64,000 nt of DNA from Dipteris shenzhenensis (Eukaryota > Polypodiophyta > Polypodiopsida > Gleicheniales), in the NCBI GenBank assembly GCA_047967505.1, contig CM106538.1; one strand, written 5' to 3'. Shown one piece after another: positions 11,240 through 21,792 of this stretch (position 1 is the first letter of the stretch; the number at the start of each line of letters is the position of its first letter). Below the pieces are notes generated by a model. It was not told the origin of the DNA. It saw only the letters and a list, made by a program, of their open reading frames with translations, and made no database searches. The position numbers and the translations under genes were made by a program.

Positions 11240-12225
11240 AAAAGAGAACAAAAAAATTTAGTTGATGACTCGAAGCTAGGCTAAAAATTCCCATGTTTGT
11301 CTTCATTTTTTAAACTTTGAGGAGAATTTTAATGAACCACTACAAATACATGGAGAACTTGGAGTGTCTAAAATTGCTTTTGTGTATTATTCTTTGTATG
11401 ACTTGTGATTCCTCTATCTTTTTCGTGTTTGAAATTCTTTGTCAACTCCTGATGTTGTCTTGTTAAGCTTGGTGTCTCAGTAGTACAATTAGGCACTAGC
11501 ACAACTCTTCTCATCTTGTATATCTTGTTTAAAGTAGCTTGGAGTGTATATGTACTTTCCAAACAACAACTCTAAAACATGGATGCAATTTGTTTGCAGG
11601 AAAGTTTGGATTTTTCAACACAAGCTATTGTAGTCGTGCTTCATCTTCTCCGCTCCATGTTTTTTGCTCACGTTTCTCATGCAAATGAATCAAAGGAGTG
11701 ATTGTACGAACATGGTTTGATTCATCCAATAATAAGTTATATTGCAAACATTCTTTGTTTCTTCCTATGGTTTTTTTTTTTTTTTTAAGTTTTATTTCAT
11801 CATAGCATAACAAAGCAAATGATGCTCCAAAGATGGAATGACAATGTTGCAGAATGTCTACAATTAACGCACGAGATGTTGAAGAATTAACAACTACATT
11901 TGGTGTTTTCAATTGTGAGCAAGGCATCTTCAGGCATTGTAGTGAACATGTGCCATGGAGTATTAGATGTTTCAGAAGTGGACATGATGCTGTCAAAGAT
12001 GGGCACTTAGCAATTGTTGATATGTTAGACTTGGAAAGAACTCTAGAAGACACATGAGAACATTTGTGTTCATTGGATTGTGTTGCGTGAAATTTGGATT
12101 TTGTGCTAATTGTTTTTTTTGAAGAAGTTTATGTATGCCCATGTTCTCTTGTTGCTTCTTTTCAAAGTCTAAAGAATGAATCCATTAGTAGCTTGAAATG
12201 TTTACTAGTGCAAGTAAAGGTATTG
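11240..12225. other. Stretch without a supported gene
   Basis: The 142-codon minus frame 12,053-11,625 has no recognisable domain, and a competing frame over 11,850-12,050 looks equally plausible. The T-run at about 11,770-11,786 lies inside it. Its position upstream of the D2 Rep fragment leaves open that it is a decayed part of the same element. Confidence 0.3.
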
Positions 12226-12276
12226 GATGAGTAATGAAAGTAGCAAAGAAGCATGTCATAAAGTTAGGGGAATACA

Positions 12277-12640
12277 TTATGCATTTGGCTCAAATGCAAT
12301 GATACACCTAGAGCTATTAACAGTGAAGCTTCCATTAGGTTTGCAACTCTTAAGTTTCCTACGTGCTATCATGAGGTCTTCTTCATACAATTGTAGAAAG
12401 GGTATGCCTAAAGAAAGTACAATGTCAATGTATGGGCCTCTAATGTGAGTCGAGATTTGGTTACCTCCACATTGGACAATGTCTCCAGTCAAGCAAGGAA
12501 CCTAGTTAATGCTCTATGGGCTTTAACATGAGAAGCAATAAGGAAGAAGGGGATCTCAGCTAACCTGAACACCTCCACAAGCCTTGCACATGTGCTCCAA
12601 CAAATCAACATTGATGTTGGTGAACTATAGCACCCCAAAC
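12277..12640 (-). pseudogene. RPA70-like zinc-ribbon/OB fragment
   Basis: The minus frame 12,492-12,277 ('GGNQISTHIRGPYIDIVLSL', 'GIPFLQLYEEDLMIARRKL', 'NGSFTVNSSRCIIAF') aligns with 55,626-55,860 ('DANQVAIQVHGPHVDEVLEL', 'CPFLEFHNRSIIATRS', 'GELTIDSSRFVTSF'). Upstream, about 12,640-12,495, lie 'CKACGG' and 'DPLLPYCFSC', matching 'HHCEAYGG' and 'DPLWPYCYSC' at the other locus. A Cys-x2-Cys plus Cys-x2-Cys ribbon next to a beta-rich domain resembles the C-terminal DNA-binding domain of replication protein A large subunit. Several in-frame stops make it a pseudogene. Plant Helitrons are known to carry RPA-like genes, so its place upstream of the D2 Rep fragment may matter. The RPA call is tentative; homology between the two loci is firm. 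Confidence 0.45.
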
Positions 12641-12882
12641 ACGTGCAATTTCAAATAGTAAATATGTTACTATATGCTCTTACCGAAAGAAAGTGAAATT
12701 GCAAGTAGAGGTAGCCACCTTAGTCCCATAGCCTAGTCATGAGACTTGGCTAACAAATGCGGCCTTCAAGTCATCTTTGATTGGGCCATCCGGAACCTCT
12801 GCCAAAATTTTAAAATCAAAGACACAAATTATGTTCTTTGCTTTCAGGAATGGCACATTTTTCAAGATGTACATAACCACAC

Positions 12883-13144
12883 TGTTGAGAGTTCATGCTC
12901 AACATCATGTGATCACGTGTGCATAGCATCATCATGTGATCATATGTGCATAGCACTAACCTTATAGAGTGCTATAAAGGAAAGGGTTAGATCCCCTAAC
13001 CCTAACCCTAAATGGGTTTGTATATATTCTATCTTTTCAACTAAATCTAGTGTACAGTACAGTTAGTCATTTGTGGTGTGCTCTCTAGCTGTGCCCTCTC
13101 TCCTCATCTCTACTCTTCTCCTCTCCCCTCTTCATATTTTGTCA
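12883..13144 (+). mobile_element. LTR (5' LTR of a Copia-type element)
   Basis: The segment begins TGTTGAGAG, a common Copia LTR start, and ends in TGTCA immediately before a primer-binding site. It contains a TATA-like 'tgtatatattctatc' and a CT-rich 3' part. A triple CCCTAA motif at about 12,998-13,013 is a telo-box-like promoter motif. No matching 3' LTR was found in the window, so the 3' end is lost or lies beyond an insertion. Confidence 0.65.
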
Positions 13145-13156
13145 TGGTATCAGAGC
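13145..13156 (+). other. tRNA-Met primer-binding site
   Basis: TGGTATCAGAGC is the standard site complementary to the 3' end of initiator tRNA-Met used by plant LTR retrotransposons. It sits directly after the LTR. Confidence 0.85.
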
Positions 13157-14630
13157 TCCCTCGCCTTTTGCTGAGGCATTGCGATCCGTATGCGAGAGTA
13201 TGAGAGAGTGTGATAGTTTGAGATTGATTGAGAGTGATTGAGCTTCATGCTGTCATTCCATTGATGAAAGATTTCCGCTTTACTGAGAGAAAATTTCCGC
13301 CCCTTTTCCTTGAGAGAATTCAGTTCATTTGAGTGAGAGAGAGAGGTTTGCATTGAGAGAGAGAGATCTCCTTGTTTGCATTGAGAGAGAGAACTCCTTG
13401 TCTATTTAGGATTTCATTAAGAAAGAGGGCCTCCTGAGACAGTTCAGTTTTTATGTGAAAGAGAGTCTCTAGTCTCTGTGAGAACGGAAGAGAGTACGTT
13501 TCTGTTCATTGTTCATTCGGCAAGCTAGTGCATCTAGTGTGCTGGTCATTGAGTCGCAGTTGGACCAACGACCATCCAAAGCTTCAACATGCAAGATCTA
13601 ACAAGTCTGCAATTAAGACGGCCTTTCCTGTGTCATCCGCATCTGTATCACCCAAAAATCCACGAATAGAAGGGTAGTGAAATCTTTGTGCTGCCTTCTA
13701 CGCTCTATGCAGCATCTACAGGCTCCTCTGCCATCTACTTCGAGCTTTACCTAGCTCCTCAGCCACATCAATCGGCAACACCTAATGATTCTTCAATGAG
13801 CTCTGAAGCAAGGCGACTCTCCAACACCTCTCGCCATCACCAGTGTAGCTCTAAGGCTTGAAGGATGAATCCAAGCTCCTACGGCTCACGGTCTCCAACG
13901 CAGACTCAATTCTCTAATAGAGCCCTGCAACATCTACTTCCATCTAAATGATAGGATTCCACAAGCTCTACGCTCAGCCGACCACACTTAGCTCTTCCAA
14001 TAGCTTCCTCCGAGCAACTCAAACCGACTCCAGGCTCCAGCGCCTACCACGAACTACAGATGACTAACGCCCAACCTTGCTACTAGCACCACTCCTCAAC
14101 GAGCAGTGACCCGAGAGATTCATAGCTCACGGGAATCTTCAACTACTCCAACTGCATCTTCAACGGGCATCTTCACGAGCAAGGCGGCTCCAACGGCAAT
14201 GCCAAGGCAACAAGCAACTCCAGTCTCCTGCTCTCCATACCCACATCCTCCAAGCCTCTCCAAACGAAACGACACAAGCTGCAAACGTGCAAATCGACCC
14301 GCATACACAGACTACCCAGCAGCAAATCGACCTTCTTCCTTTGACAACATCGCCTCTCCACGTTTGCCATAGCCTTTGCACATAGTGAAGCTCTTCACTT
14401 GTAAGCCACGTGGAAGATAGAATTTAACCAGGGTCAAGTGCAGTTGACCCTGGATTAACTGATCAGCGGTCAAGATTGGCTTAGAAGTCAACATGTGGTA
14501 GATTGGAGTTGAATAAGGTTGGTTAGTTGAATCCTGGGTCATGTTAACCCACGGTTGGGTCACCACAAAGAAATGTGGTTAAGAATTTTACATGTGGCAC
14601 TCTTATCCTCACTTGCTCAGTCATTTCAAC
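13157..14630 (+). other. Leader or internal region of the LTR element, no gag-pol seen
   Basis: Gag-repeat-rich sequence near 13,190-13,400 ('gagagaga' and 'ttgagagag' blocks) is followed by C/A-rich sequence. No Gag, protease, reverse transcriptase or integrase motif is present on the + strand. A frame at 14,106-14,372 is Ser/Thr/Pro-rich without domains. The element may be non-autonomous or truncated. Confidence 0.35.
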
Positions 14631-14880
14631 CACGTCATCATCAAATCTAATCCTTTTGCCATGTCAGCAGACACATCATCAGTGCCACATCATCAATCTA
14701 TCTGCCACGTTGTTAGAGACACGTCACCTACCACGTCATCAAGGACACATCATCATTAGTGCCACATCACCAAGGCCATGTCATCAGTGCCACATCATTT
14801 AGCATGTTATCAGTGCCACATCATCATTGCCATGTCACCTTACTGACATCATCATCTGCCACACCATCAGTGCCACGTGG
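14631..14880. repeat. Degenerate tandem array of 'gccacatcatca'-type units
   Basis: At least ten copies of 'cac(a/g)tcatca', usually within 'catcagtgccacatcatca', recur every 15-25 bp. It lies between the LTR element and the minus-strand Copia gag. Confidence 0.7.
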
Positions 14881-15109
14881 CACACTGGACCTCTATAGGC
14901 ACATAGAGCTCCACATTCACTGCATGTGACCACTCCTGCCACAGTAGCATAGGGCGTACCTCTTGCATGTGACCCACGGTGACACATCATCATTGAGCAC
15001 CATTTGCACTCCTTTTGCCCCTCCACCTAGATCAAGTCGTATCTCTTGATCTAGAAAGAATTTGAGGGCGCTCCAAAAAGGAAAGTCGCTCGTTTTTTTG
15101 TGCTCTACG

Positions 15110-15973
15110 TGCTCATCACATCAGCCTTGGTCATACTTCTTCTTGCGGCAATCTCTTTCATAGTGTCCAAACTTGTGACAGTAGTTGCACTGCATGTTTG
15201 ACACATTGGTGGATGCATGCCCTCGTCCTTGAAATCTTCCTTGGTTTCCTCTTTGCTGATTCTGATGCTGCTGAGGATGATGCTGATGCTGATGTTGATG
15301 TTGACTTTGATTTTGTTGCCGATGATGACCACTTTTCTGGTATGATCTGCCTCTGCCTCTGCCTCTACCTCTGCCTCTGCTTCTGTCTAAAGCTATGATT
15401 TCCTGATCATTAGAATGACCTTTTCATGCTTGGATGGCCTGAGTCCTGAGTCCTTCACCAAGTAGGACTGACTGAAGTTCTTCCAGTGTCGAAATTTGCC
15501 GTTGGATGGCAATACTCTGAACTAGATTCTCGTATCCCTCTCCTAGTCCATTTAGAATGACTTGAACCATCTCTGCGGGGTTCATAGTCTCTCCTACTGC
15601 TGCAAGTTGATTGTTGCAGTCTTTTATGCAGAGTACATAAGCATACCGGTTTCATTGCTATTGTGCAAAAACTCTGGTTGATTTGGTTTCTCAGGGTGAG
15701 AATCTTGGATGTGTTCTTGGACTCATAGAGAGCTGCGAACATATCCCATGCTTCTTTCGATGTCTTGATTGTGTTGAGCTGTCCTAGCATGACGTCTTGC
15801 ACATTCTGCTTGATCAAATGATAGGCATACTTGTCTTTCTTATCCCATTCTGCCTGAGCTCGGGCAATGGCAGGATTTACTAATGGTGCGAAAATTGTTT
15901 GTGTAGCTGTAGATCCCATTGCTGGTGCTGTGACAACAGATGGAGTAGAGCTACTTGTGGCTGGATCATCCAA
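15110..15973 (-). pseudogene. Copia gag with zinc knuckle
   Basis: Gag packages retrotransposon RNA into virus-like particles. The minus frame from 15,973 starts MDDPATSSSTPSVV and carries the UBN2-type core 'WDKKDKYAYHLIKQNVQDVM' and 'TIKTSKEAWDMFAALYESKN' followed by TSKILTLRNQI. A frameshift near 15,650 moves the rest into another frame, which reads through an Arg/Gly tract ('GRGRGRGRGRS') and a Gln/His-rich tract to a CCHC knuckle (C-x2-C-x4-H-x4-C) at 15,148-15,189. It stops at about 15,118. Protease, integrase and RT do not follow. A diverged relative of the same family lies at 53.1-54.2 kb. Confidence 0.8.
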
Positions 15974-16079
15974 TGGTCTTGAAATAATCGACTCGTAGCA
16001 AGCTCATTTTAAGAACACCACCACATGCGCAATGACGCCTGCAACCAGTACCAACACCTTCCTTTCAATTGCAAACAGT

Positions 16080-17600
16080 GACAACTATGGCTTCTGCAAA
16101 AAAATTCGACCTTAAGAATGACATGGATTTTTGCAAAAAAACACACAACCTCCACCCGCTCCAATAACCTAAGCAGAAAACCATAACGAATGAGTCATGT
16201 TTTGAAAACTTAAGAAAAATGAATCACGAACAGCGACTAATATTTGATGACATTATGCTCAGACAAAGAACAAGCCGAGGCGAACAAATACACCTATTCA
16301 TTTCAGGTAACGCAGGAGCAAGGAAGACATTTGTTGCAACAATGATAGCAGAAGCATTACATCGACACTACTCGCATAAGAACACGATTGATATCGAGTT
16401 GCCGAAGGTGCTGTTACTGGCATACACAGGAAAGGCGACAAGGGCAATTGACGGTAGCACAATGCATGCAGCACTCCATCTACCGTTGCTAACAAGCACT
16501 TACACATGCCTTTCAGTGGAGAAGCTGTAGACACTAGCCGTACAATATAAGGACGTCGAGGCCATTCTGATAGACAAAATCTTGTTGGTGGGCATTAACA
16601 CGTTCCTCGCAGCGGACATGCGAATGAGAGAAATAAAACATAATCACAACGAACCATTCGGCAGCGTGGACGTACTACTCTGTGGCATTCTTTGCCAGGC
16701 AAACCCGAGCTGGATCTTCTCCGATCAATCAGCAACAACAACCATATTGGGCTCAGTTTGGAGATCGTATGTCAAGTACTATGAGTTGAACTTACCTATG
16801 CACCAAGAGAAGATCTCATTCTTGTACGTGCTTAATAAAATCAGAACAGCAGAGCAGCCTGATGAATACATTGCCAACTTGAACACATTGCACTTTACAA
16901 ACCACCAGACAAATAGTAATCCACACTTGTTTTATACAAATTCTGCAAGAACCAGCACAACCAAAAAGTATTTGAAAGCCTGCCCGATCAGCCACACATT
17001 CTCACGGCAACTAATATCAAGAAAAGGACAGGCAGTAAAACAATACTTATCCTATATGACCCTAGGAAAACCTGCGGCTTACTCTAGGAAATACATCTAA
17101 AACCAGGCATGATCATTGAAATATGTTCGGGCAACCTGGACATCAACGACAGTATAGTCAACGGTGCAGATGGAATTTTTAGGGACTCTGAGACAACAAA
17201 CAAAAAACCGTTTCGTGTCTGGATAGAATTCACTAGGAAGGAAACAGGTGCAAGAACTCGCTACGAAAACAAGAAACTATACGATGCAAAAACAAACCCT
17301 AAATGGACACCGATCCTACAAATCACTCGGGAATTGCAAGTAGGTAACAACCACCTGAACACTGTCACACGAAAACAATTCCCAATACAGACCATAGGTG
17401 GAAGAACAATCCATCGTTCACAAGGACTCACAATGGATGCACTCGCATTTGATCCCAACGGGATCAGGACACATGGCCTGGTCTACATGGCATTGTCAAG
17501 AGTACGCAACCCAAACAACCTTTACTTCCTCTCCAGGCTAGAAAAGAAACAAATTAAAACAGACAAAGCAATTTTGCAAGAAATATCAAGGTGCAGCTAG
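16080..17600 (+). pseudogene. Helentron A: PIF1-type helicase part
   Basis: The frame begins about 16,080 ('NESCFENLRK', then 'MNHEQRLIFDDIMLRQR') and carries a degraded Walker A (GNAGARKTF; Arg replaces the Gly of GKT), 'TGKATRAIDGSTMHAALHLP', and a degraded Walker B (LIDKILLVG; Lys replaces Glu). It then has 'LAADMRMREIKHNHNEPFG' and 'PGMIIEICSGNLDINDSI'-like text. The last part, 17,109-17,600, holds 'RQFPIQTIGGRT'-like residues, 'HRSQGLTMDALAFDPNGI' and 'VYMALSRVRNPNNLYFLSRL', the PIF1 C-terminal RecD-like block. There are stops at 16,528 (TAG) and frameshifts before 17,109. Loss of both Walker residues and the frame makes it inactive. Confidence 0.85.
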
Positions 17601-17639
17601 GGATTCGAACAGCTAGACTTTGGGCAAAGAAATAAATAA

Positions 17640-18260
17640 GTAAAAACATTGCAGAGTCTGAACACACGCTCACTCCAACTTCAAAAACCCAACATATTGG
17701 CATCACAAAGCATCCTCCAAGCAGCCATCTTGTGCTTCCAAGAAACGCACACATAGGTAAATACAACAATGACTCTACCATTTTTCCATAGCGTCAACAC
17801 ATCATCAGGCCTAGGCCTAGCCACATATTTCAAAGACGAACTCGACCTCCTCCAACAAAATAGTCTGCACAACAACGGTTGTGAATGCCTTCTCACAATA
17901 TTCAAAACAAGAACAAACAAAAAATTGACCATTATTAACACATACAAATCCCCGAGGACAAAAACACAGACACTCACAAAAAATATCGAGAAGGCACTTC
18001 ACATGATACCGCGAGAAACAACGACATACAGTGCACGGGACTTTAATATCGACTACAACTCACAAACAGCCCCAATAACAAGACTCAAACAACTAATGCA
18101 ATCCTACAGAATGCAACAACGGATGACAACGGCGACAACAATACATGGAACAACTATTGACCATATCTGGACCAACTCAAAAAATGAAACTGCACAATAT
18201 GGCAATAATTACGTATACTGGTCAGACCACTCCTTGCTGTACACAACAATACAAACATAA
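17640..18260 (+). pseudogene. Helentron A: C-terminal endonuclease/exonuclease/phosphatase domain
   Basis: This follows the helicase directly, which is the arrangement of Helentron/Helitron2 elements rather than canonical plant Helitrons. It shows 'QAAILCFQETH' (the glutamate motif), 'GLGLATYFKDELDLL', 'LTIINTYKSPRTKTQ', 'ARDFNIDYNS' (family motif GDFN, Gly changed to Arg), 'TTIDHIWTNS' and 'VYWSDHSLLY' (the terminal SDH catalytic motif). An in-frame TAG lies after the QETH motif at about 17,755. The domain is expected to nick DNA. Confidence 0.85.
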
Positions 18261-18307
18261 TCACAGCCCACTCCCATCAAAATTTAAGCCGCAAAAAAAC
18301 AATCCCC

Positions 18308-18998
18308 TATTCAGCAACTAAACAATCCCCAATTTCTGGGGCAATCTAACAGCTCACAGGCCAGCCAAAAGGCTAGCCACCTCAGCCAAACAAGTGGCCA
18401 GAAAGACCAGCTGGTCTGGCCGACCAGAACTGGCCGACCAGCTGGCAGGCCCACCGACCAGCTGGCCAACCAGCTAGGTCTGGCCTATAAAGGCATCTGC
18501 CCCCACACTCCTTGAGACAAGACAGGACCTGCAGCTGCTCCTCTTCTCCTCCATGCTTTGCTGCAGCCCCGCCTGCTCCACTTCTACCTCTCCTCTTCAG
18601 ATCTGCTCCTCTCTGCCTCCTGGCCGCTGCCTTCTCTCTGCCTCTCCTTCCTGCCTCCTGGCTGCTCCATCCTCTCCTCCAGATCTGTCTCTTCTGCTCC
18701 TCTGCTCCAGATCTGTCCCCTCCTGCTCTAGATCTACTCCTTATCTTCATCATCATCGAGCTACACCGAGGACTGCGTTACTCTCCCTCTGCTGCTATCT
18801 TTTCTACAATTTCTCTACATGGAATCATCTTTCTGATTCGCCTCAGCCACAGTCCTTGAGACACGACAGCTTGAGGTTCTTGTATTCAGTTTTTCATATT
18901 ACCGACAAGCACTATGTTTTCTGAGTTCCGTTCTTCAGTTGTGTTTGAGTTTGTCTACTTTTTTATCGCTCCACTGCAAACCCTATCATTTCTCTATA
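18308..18998 (+). repeat. 5' LTR
   Basis: The LTR runs from 'tattcagcaactaaacaatc' to 'tttctctata'. It contains repeated 'gaccagctggc' and 'ggccgaccag' boxes (18,400-18,475), a TATA-like 'cctataaaggcatctgcc' at about 18,483 and a CT-rich 3' half. It differs from the 3' LTR by few substitutions and small indels, including an extra box near 18,430. Confidence 0.9.
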
Positions 18999-19010
18999 TG
19001 GTATCAGAGC
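18999..19010 (+). other. tRNA-Met primer-binding site
   Basis: TGGTATCAGAGC followed by 'catggtgatc', directly after the 5' LTR. Confidence 0.9.
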
Positions 19011-19783
19011 CATGGTGATCTAAAGACCCCAGATCTTTGGTGATCTAAAGATCCTGCTTCTTCAAGGAGGCCATAGGTACGGGGAGCATCACTCCTATGA
19101 ACATATCAGTTTCCTCTTCATTCCGCTGCGCACTAAGGGAGAGAACTCCATCCCTCCCTCCCTTTCAGAACTCCATCTTCTACTCCCATCCCTCCCTCCC
19201 TTTCTTACCTCCATCTTCTACACCCATCCCTCCCTCCCTTTTCGGTTTCAGGCTTGACACTCCCCATTCCTTCAAACAAGGAGGTCATGATCCTTCACCC
19301 CTACCAGATCTCCATCGTCATCGACTTCCAGGATCTACAAGTTCTCCCTAGGCGGGATCCTTTCTGATCAGATGTGTCTAGATGACTGTTGTTTCGAATC
19401 TTCTACCTGCATGGAGGCGGGGATAGACTCCTCTCTCCCGAGGTCCAAGATCGGACACACACTGGCTCACTGTTCAGCTCCGACCTCTCTGGATTATCAC
19501 TGCTGCTACGACAAATTTGTTCTTTACCTTTGCTCTTTCCTCCACCTTTCGGCGGTGAGAGGGGGTGGCTTATTCTCTCAAGCTTCACAGTGTTTTTATT
19601 TCTATATGGTATCATACGTGTAACTCCGACACTTGAGGAAGTGAACAATTCCCTTGCAAGGGCACTCCTCTTGTGATCTCCTCTTGGGCATTTCACAGGG
19701 ATAGCCAGCACCACCATCGACATCCGTACACGAAGCTCCAAGCACACAATGTCTGCCCCTCCAAATTGGCAATTGAGAGGGGG
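19011..19783 (+). other. Internal region of the short LTR element
   Basis: No retrotransposon protein motif is present. It has a three-fold 'ccatccctccctccctttc' repeat at about 19,145-19,235 and ends in a polypurine tract 'ttgagaggggg' at 19,773-19,783. Its reading frames (84-114 codons) have no known domain. Confidence 0.75.
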
Positions 19784-20471
19784 TATTCAGCAACTAAACA
19801 ATCCCCAATTTCTGGGGCAATCTAACAGCTCACAGGCCAGCCAAAAGGCCAGCCACCTCCGCCAAACAAGTGGCCAGAAAGACCAGCTGGTCTGGCCGAC
19901 CAGCTGGCCGACCAGCTGGCAGGCCCACCGACCAGCTGGCCGACCAGCTAGGTCTGGCCTATAAAGGTATCTGCCCCCACACTCCTTGAGACAGGACAGG
20001 ACCTGCAGCTGCTCCTCTTCTCCTCCATGCTTTGCTGCAGCCCCGCCTGCTCCACTTCTACCTCTCCTCTTCAGATCTGCTCCTCTCTGCCTCCTGGCTG
20101 CTGCCTTCTCTCTGCCTCTCCTTCCTGCCTCCTGGCTGCTCCATCCTCTCCTCCAAATCTCTCTTCTGCTCCTCTGCTCCAGATCTGTCCCCTCCTACTC
20201 CAGATCTACTCCTTATCTTCATCATCATCGAGCTACACGGAGGACTGCATTACGCTCCCTCTGCTGCTATCTTTTCTACAATTTCTCTACATGGAATCAT
20301 CTTTCTGATTCACCTCAGCCACGGTCCTTGAGACACGACAGCTTGAGGTTCTTGAATTCAGTTTTTCATATTACCGACAGGCACTATGTTTTCTGAGTTC
20401 CGTTCTTCAGTTGTGTCTGAGTATTGTCTACTTTTTTATCGCTCCACTGTAAACCCTATCGTTTCTCTATA
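19784..20471 (+). repeat. 3' LTR
   Basis: Starts 'tattcagcaactaaacaatc' right after the polypurine tract and ends 'tttctctata'. It carries the same 'gaccagctggc' boxes and 'ctataaaggtatctgcc' as the 5' LTR. Confidence 0.9.
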
Positions 20472-20804
20472 TCTCCTGGGCAAGCCCACTGAAGAATCTT
20501 CAACTTCTTTTTTTTTTTTTAAATAAATTGTGCTGGCTTGCATTAAAGGGGGGTGGTCAGCCCCTGAAACAAGACCAGATACAAAGATTGGCCATCTCAA
20601 GGGGCAAACGCTTGTGGCCTAGCCTACCAAAGTAGTAAGACACCGATCCTAAAACCTGAGACCAATATCCTGAAGAATATTTCCTACTAGCAGGTTCTTC
20701 TTAGCTATCAGTACCCCCAGATCTTGTGAATTCTCCTTGCAATCATTAACCAGCACGGTAACCTCAGCGCCCAAGGCATCATCCCTCGAAAGATCAACCG
20801 ATTT

Positions 20805-21298
20805 CTAACAGACCAGATTGCCATGATCAGAGAAGCTCAGACAAAAGGCCAAAACAACATGCAAGAGTTGTGGGAGCCGGACCATTTCCCCCAACAGGGA
20901 TAGGTGCCACTTCGCTCCCAATGAGAAGCCTGCCATTAATCGCGTCATACAGATAGCACTCCCCAGTCTCCTCCACAGCTCACGGACTAAGGGACATTCC
21001 CAAAACAAATGCTGGATCTTTTCTTGTGCCAGACCACAAAGAGGGCAAAGAGGGTTCAGTTGCATCCATTTGGCCAACTTGCTTCTGATCGGGAGCCAGC
21101 CATGCAAAAGCTTCCACAGGAGAAATTTGAACTTCCCCGGGAGCACACTTTTCCAGAGCTCATGTAACCAAGCTCTCCACCAAGAGTGTGATCTGCGCAG
21201 TTTTCAGACTCTGTTAAGATCATGGGACTCCATCTGACCGAGCAAGAGCTCTCTGTAGCACACTTAAGCTGAAATCTTGGATAGTACTGTCCGACCAA
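20805..21298 (-). pseudogene. LINE ORF2, C-terminal zf-RVT region
   Basis: The frame 21,146-20,805 reads 'GKFKFLLWKLLHGWLPIRSK', then LAKWMQLNPLCPLCGLAQEK and 'IQHLFWECPLVRELW'. The C-x2-C plus H-x4-C pattern (CPLCG..., HLFWEC) is the reverse-transcriptase-associated zinc-binding domain found at the end of plant L1 ORF2. The preceding frame (21,298-21,056) is the same region in another frame, showing a frameshift. Confidence 0.85.
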
Positions 21299-21792
21299 TC
21301 ATCCATTGATTTTCCTCCAATGCACGAATTCGAAGGCCAAGAATGAAGCAACACCGCTACCACACTAGAAAGAAACCAAGCTTCCATAGCCGTGAGACCA
21401 AACTCCTGTATCACACTGTTCAAAGGCTTCCAAAATGCTTGCCTTAAGTCCCAAATATCAAGCCAACACCTCACCCCCTTCTTGTAAAGCACCCTAGATC
21501 TCCGAATATCAACTAATGCCAGAGGCTTCCCTTCCACCGATGTATCAAGCCCCCACCAGATATTCTCATGAAGGCTGGTTGTCCCCCATCTCTTCCTTTC
21601 CACTTCAAGATAGGAATACATGTCTTCCAAGCCCCCACCATACCCACCATTAGCTCTGAACCTCTAATTTTTAACGGAAACCATGACATATCTTGTCAAA
21701 CCATGACATATTCCGCCAGGTACCAGTTCTAATACCAACCGCTTTCTCCACCACAAAGTCCTAGAGTATCTCAGATCACGGAGCATTACTTT

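Larger units (their letters stand above)
18303..20476 (+). mobile_element. Short non-autonomous LTR retrotransposon (about 2.16 kb) with near-perfect target duplication
   Basis: It has two near-identical LTRs (18,308-18,998 and 19,784-20,471), a tRNA-Met primer-binding site right after the 5' LTR, a polypurine tract right before the 3' LTR, and only about 785 bp between them. The flanking pentamers are TCCCC (18,303-18,307) and TCTCC (20,472-20,476), a target duplication with one change. No gag or pol is encoded. It must rely on proteins of another element, as TRIM or LARD elements do. It is inserted in the 3' tail of Helentron A, so it is younger than that element. Confidence 0.88.
18261..20487 (+). 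mobile_element. 3' end of Helentron A, split by an LTR element
   Basis: After the endonuclease the sequence runs to 18,307 and resumes at 20,472-20,487 with 'tgggcaagcccactgaa'. Helentron B ends with the closely similar 'agggcatgcccgatgaa' at 26,858-26,874. Both contain a short GGGC/GCCC hairpin (20,478-20,487 and 26,859-26,868), the expected position of a Helitron 3' hairpin. The intervening 18,308-20,471 is a later LTR insertion. Confidence 0.55.

Noticed and set aside
12990-13015. Telomere repeat CCCTAAA
   Set aside because: Only three units, inside an LTR near the TATA region. More likely a telo-box promoter motif than a telomere remnant.
14106-14372. 88-codon Ser/Thr/Pro-rich frame
   Set aside because: Overlapped by three frames on the other strand with similar lengths; no domain; lies in a retrotransposon leader.
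18512-18924. Overlapping frames in the LTR, repeated at 19,986-20,396
   Set aside because: They duplicate because the LTR is duplicated. The CT-rich leader gives Ser/Leu/Pro frames with no known domain.
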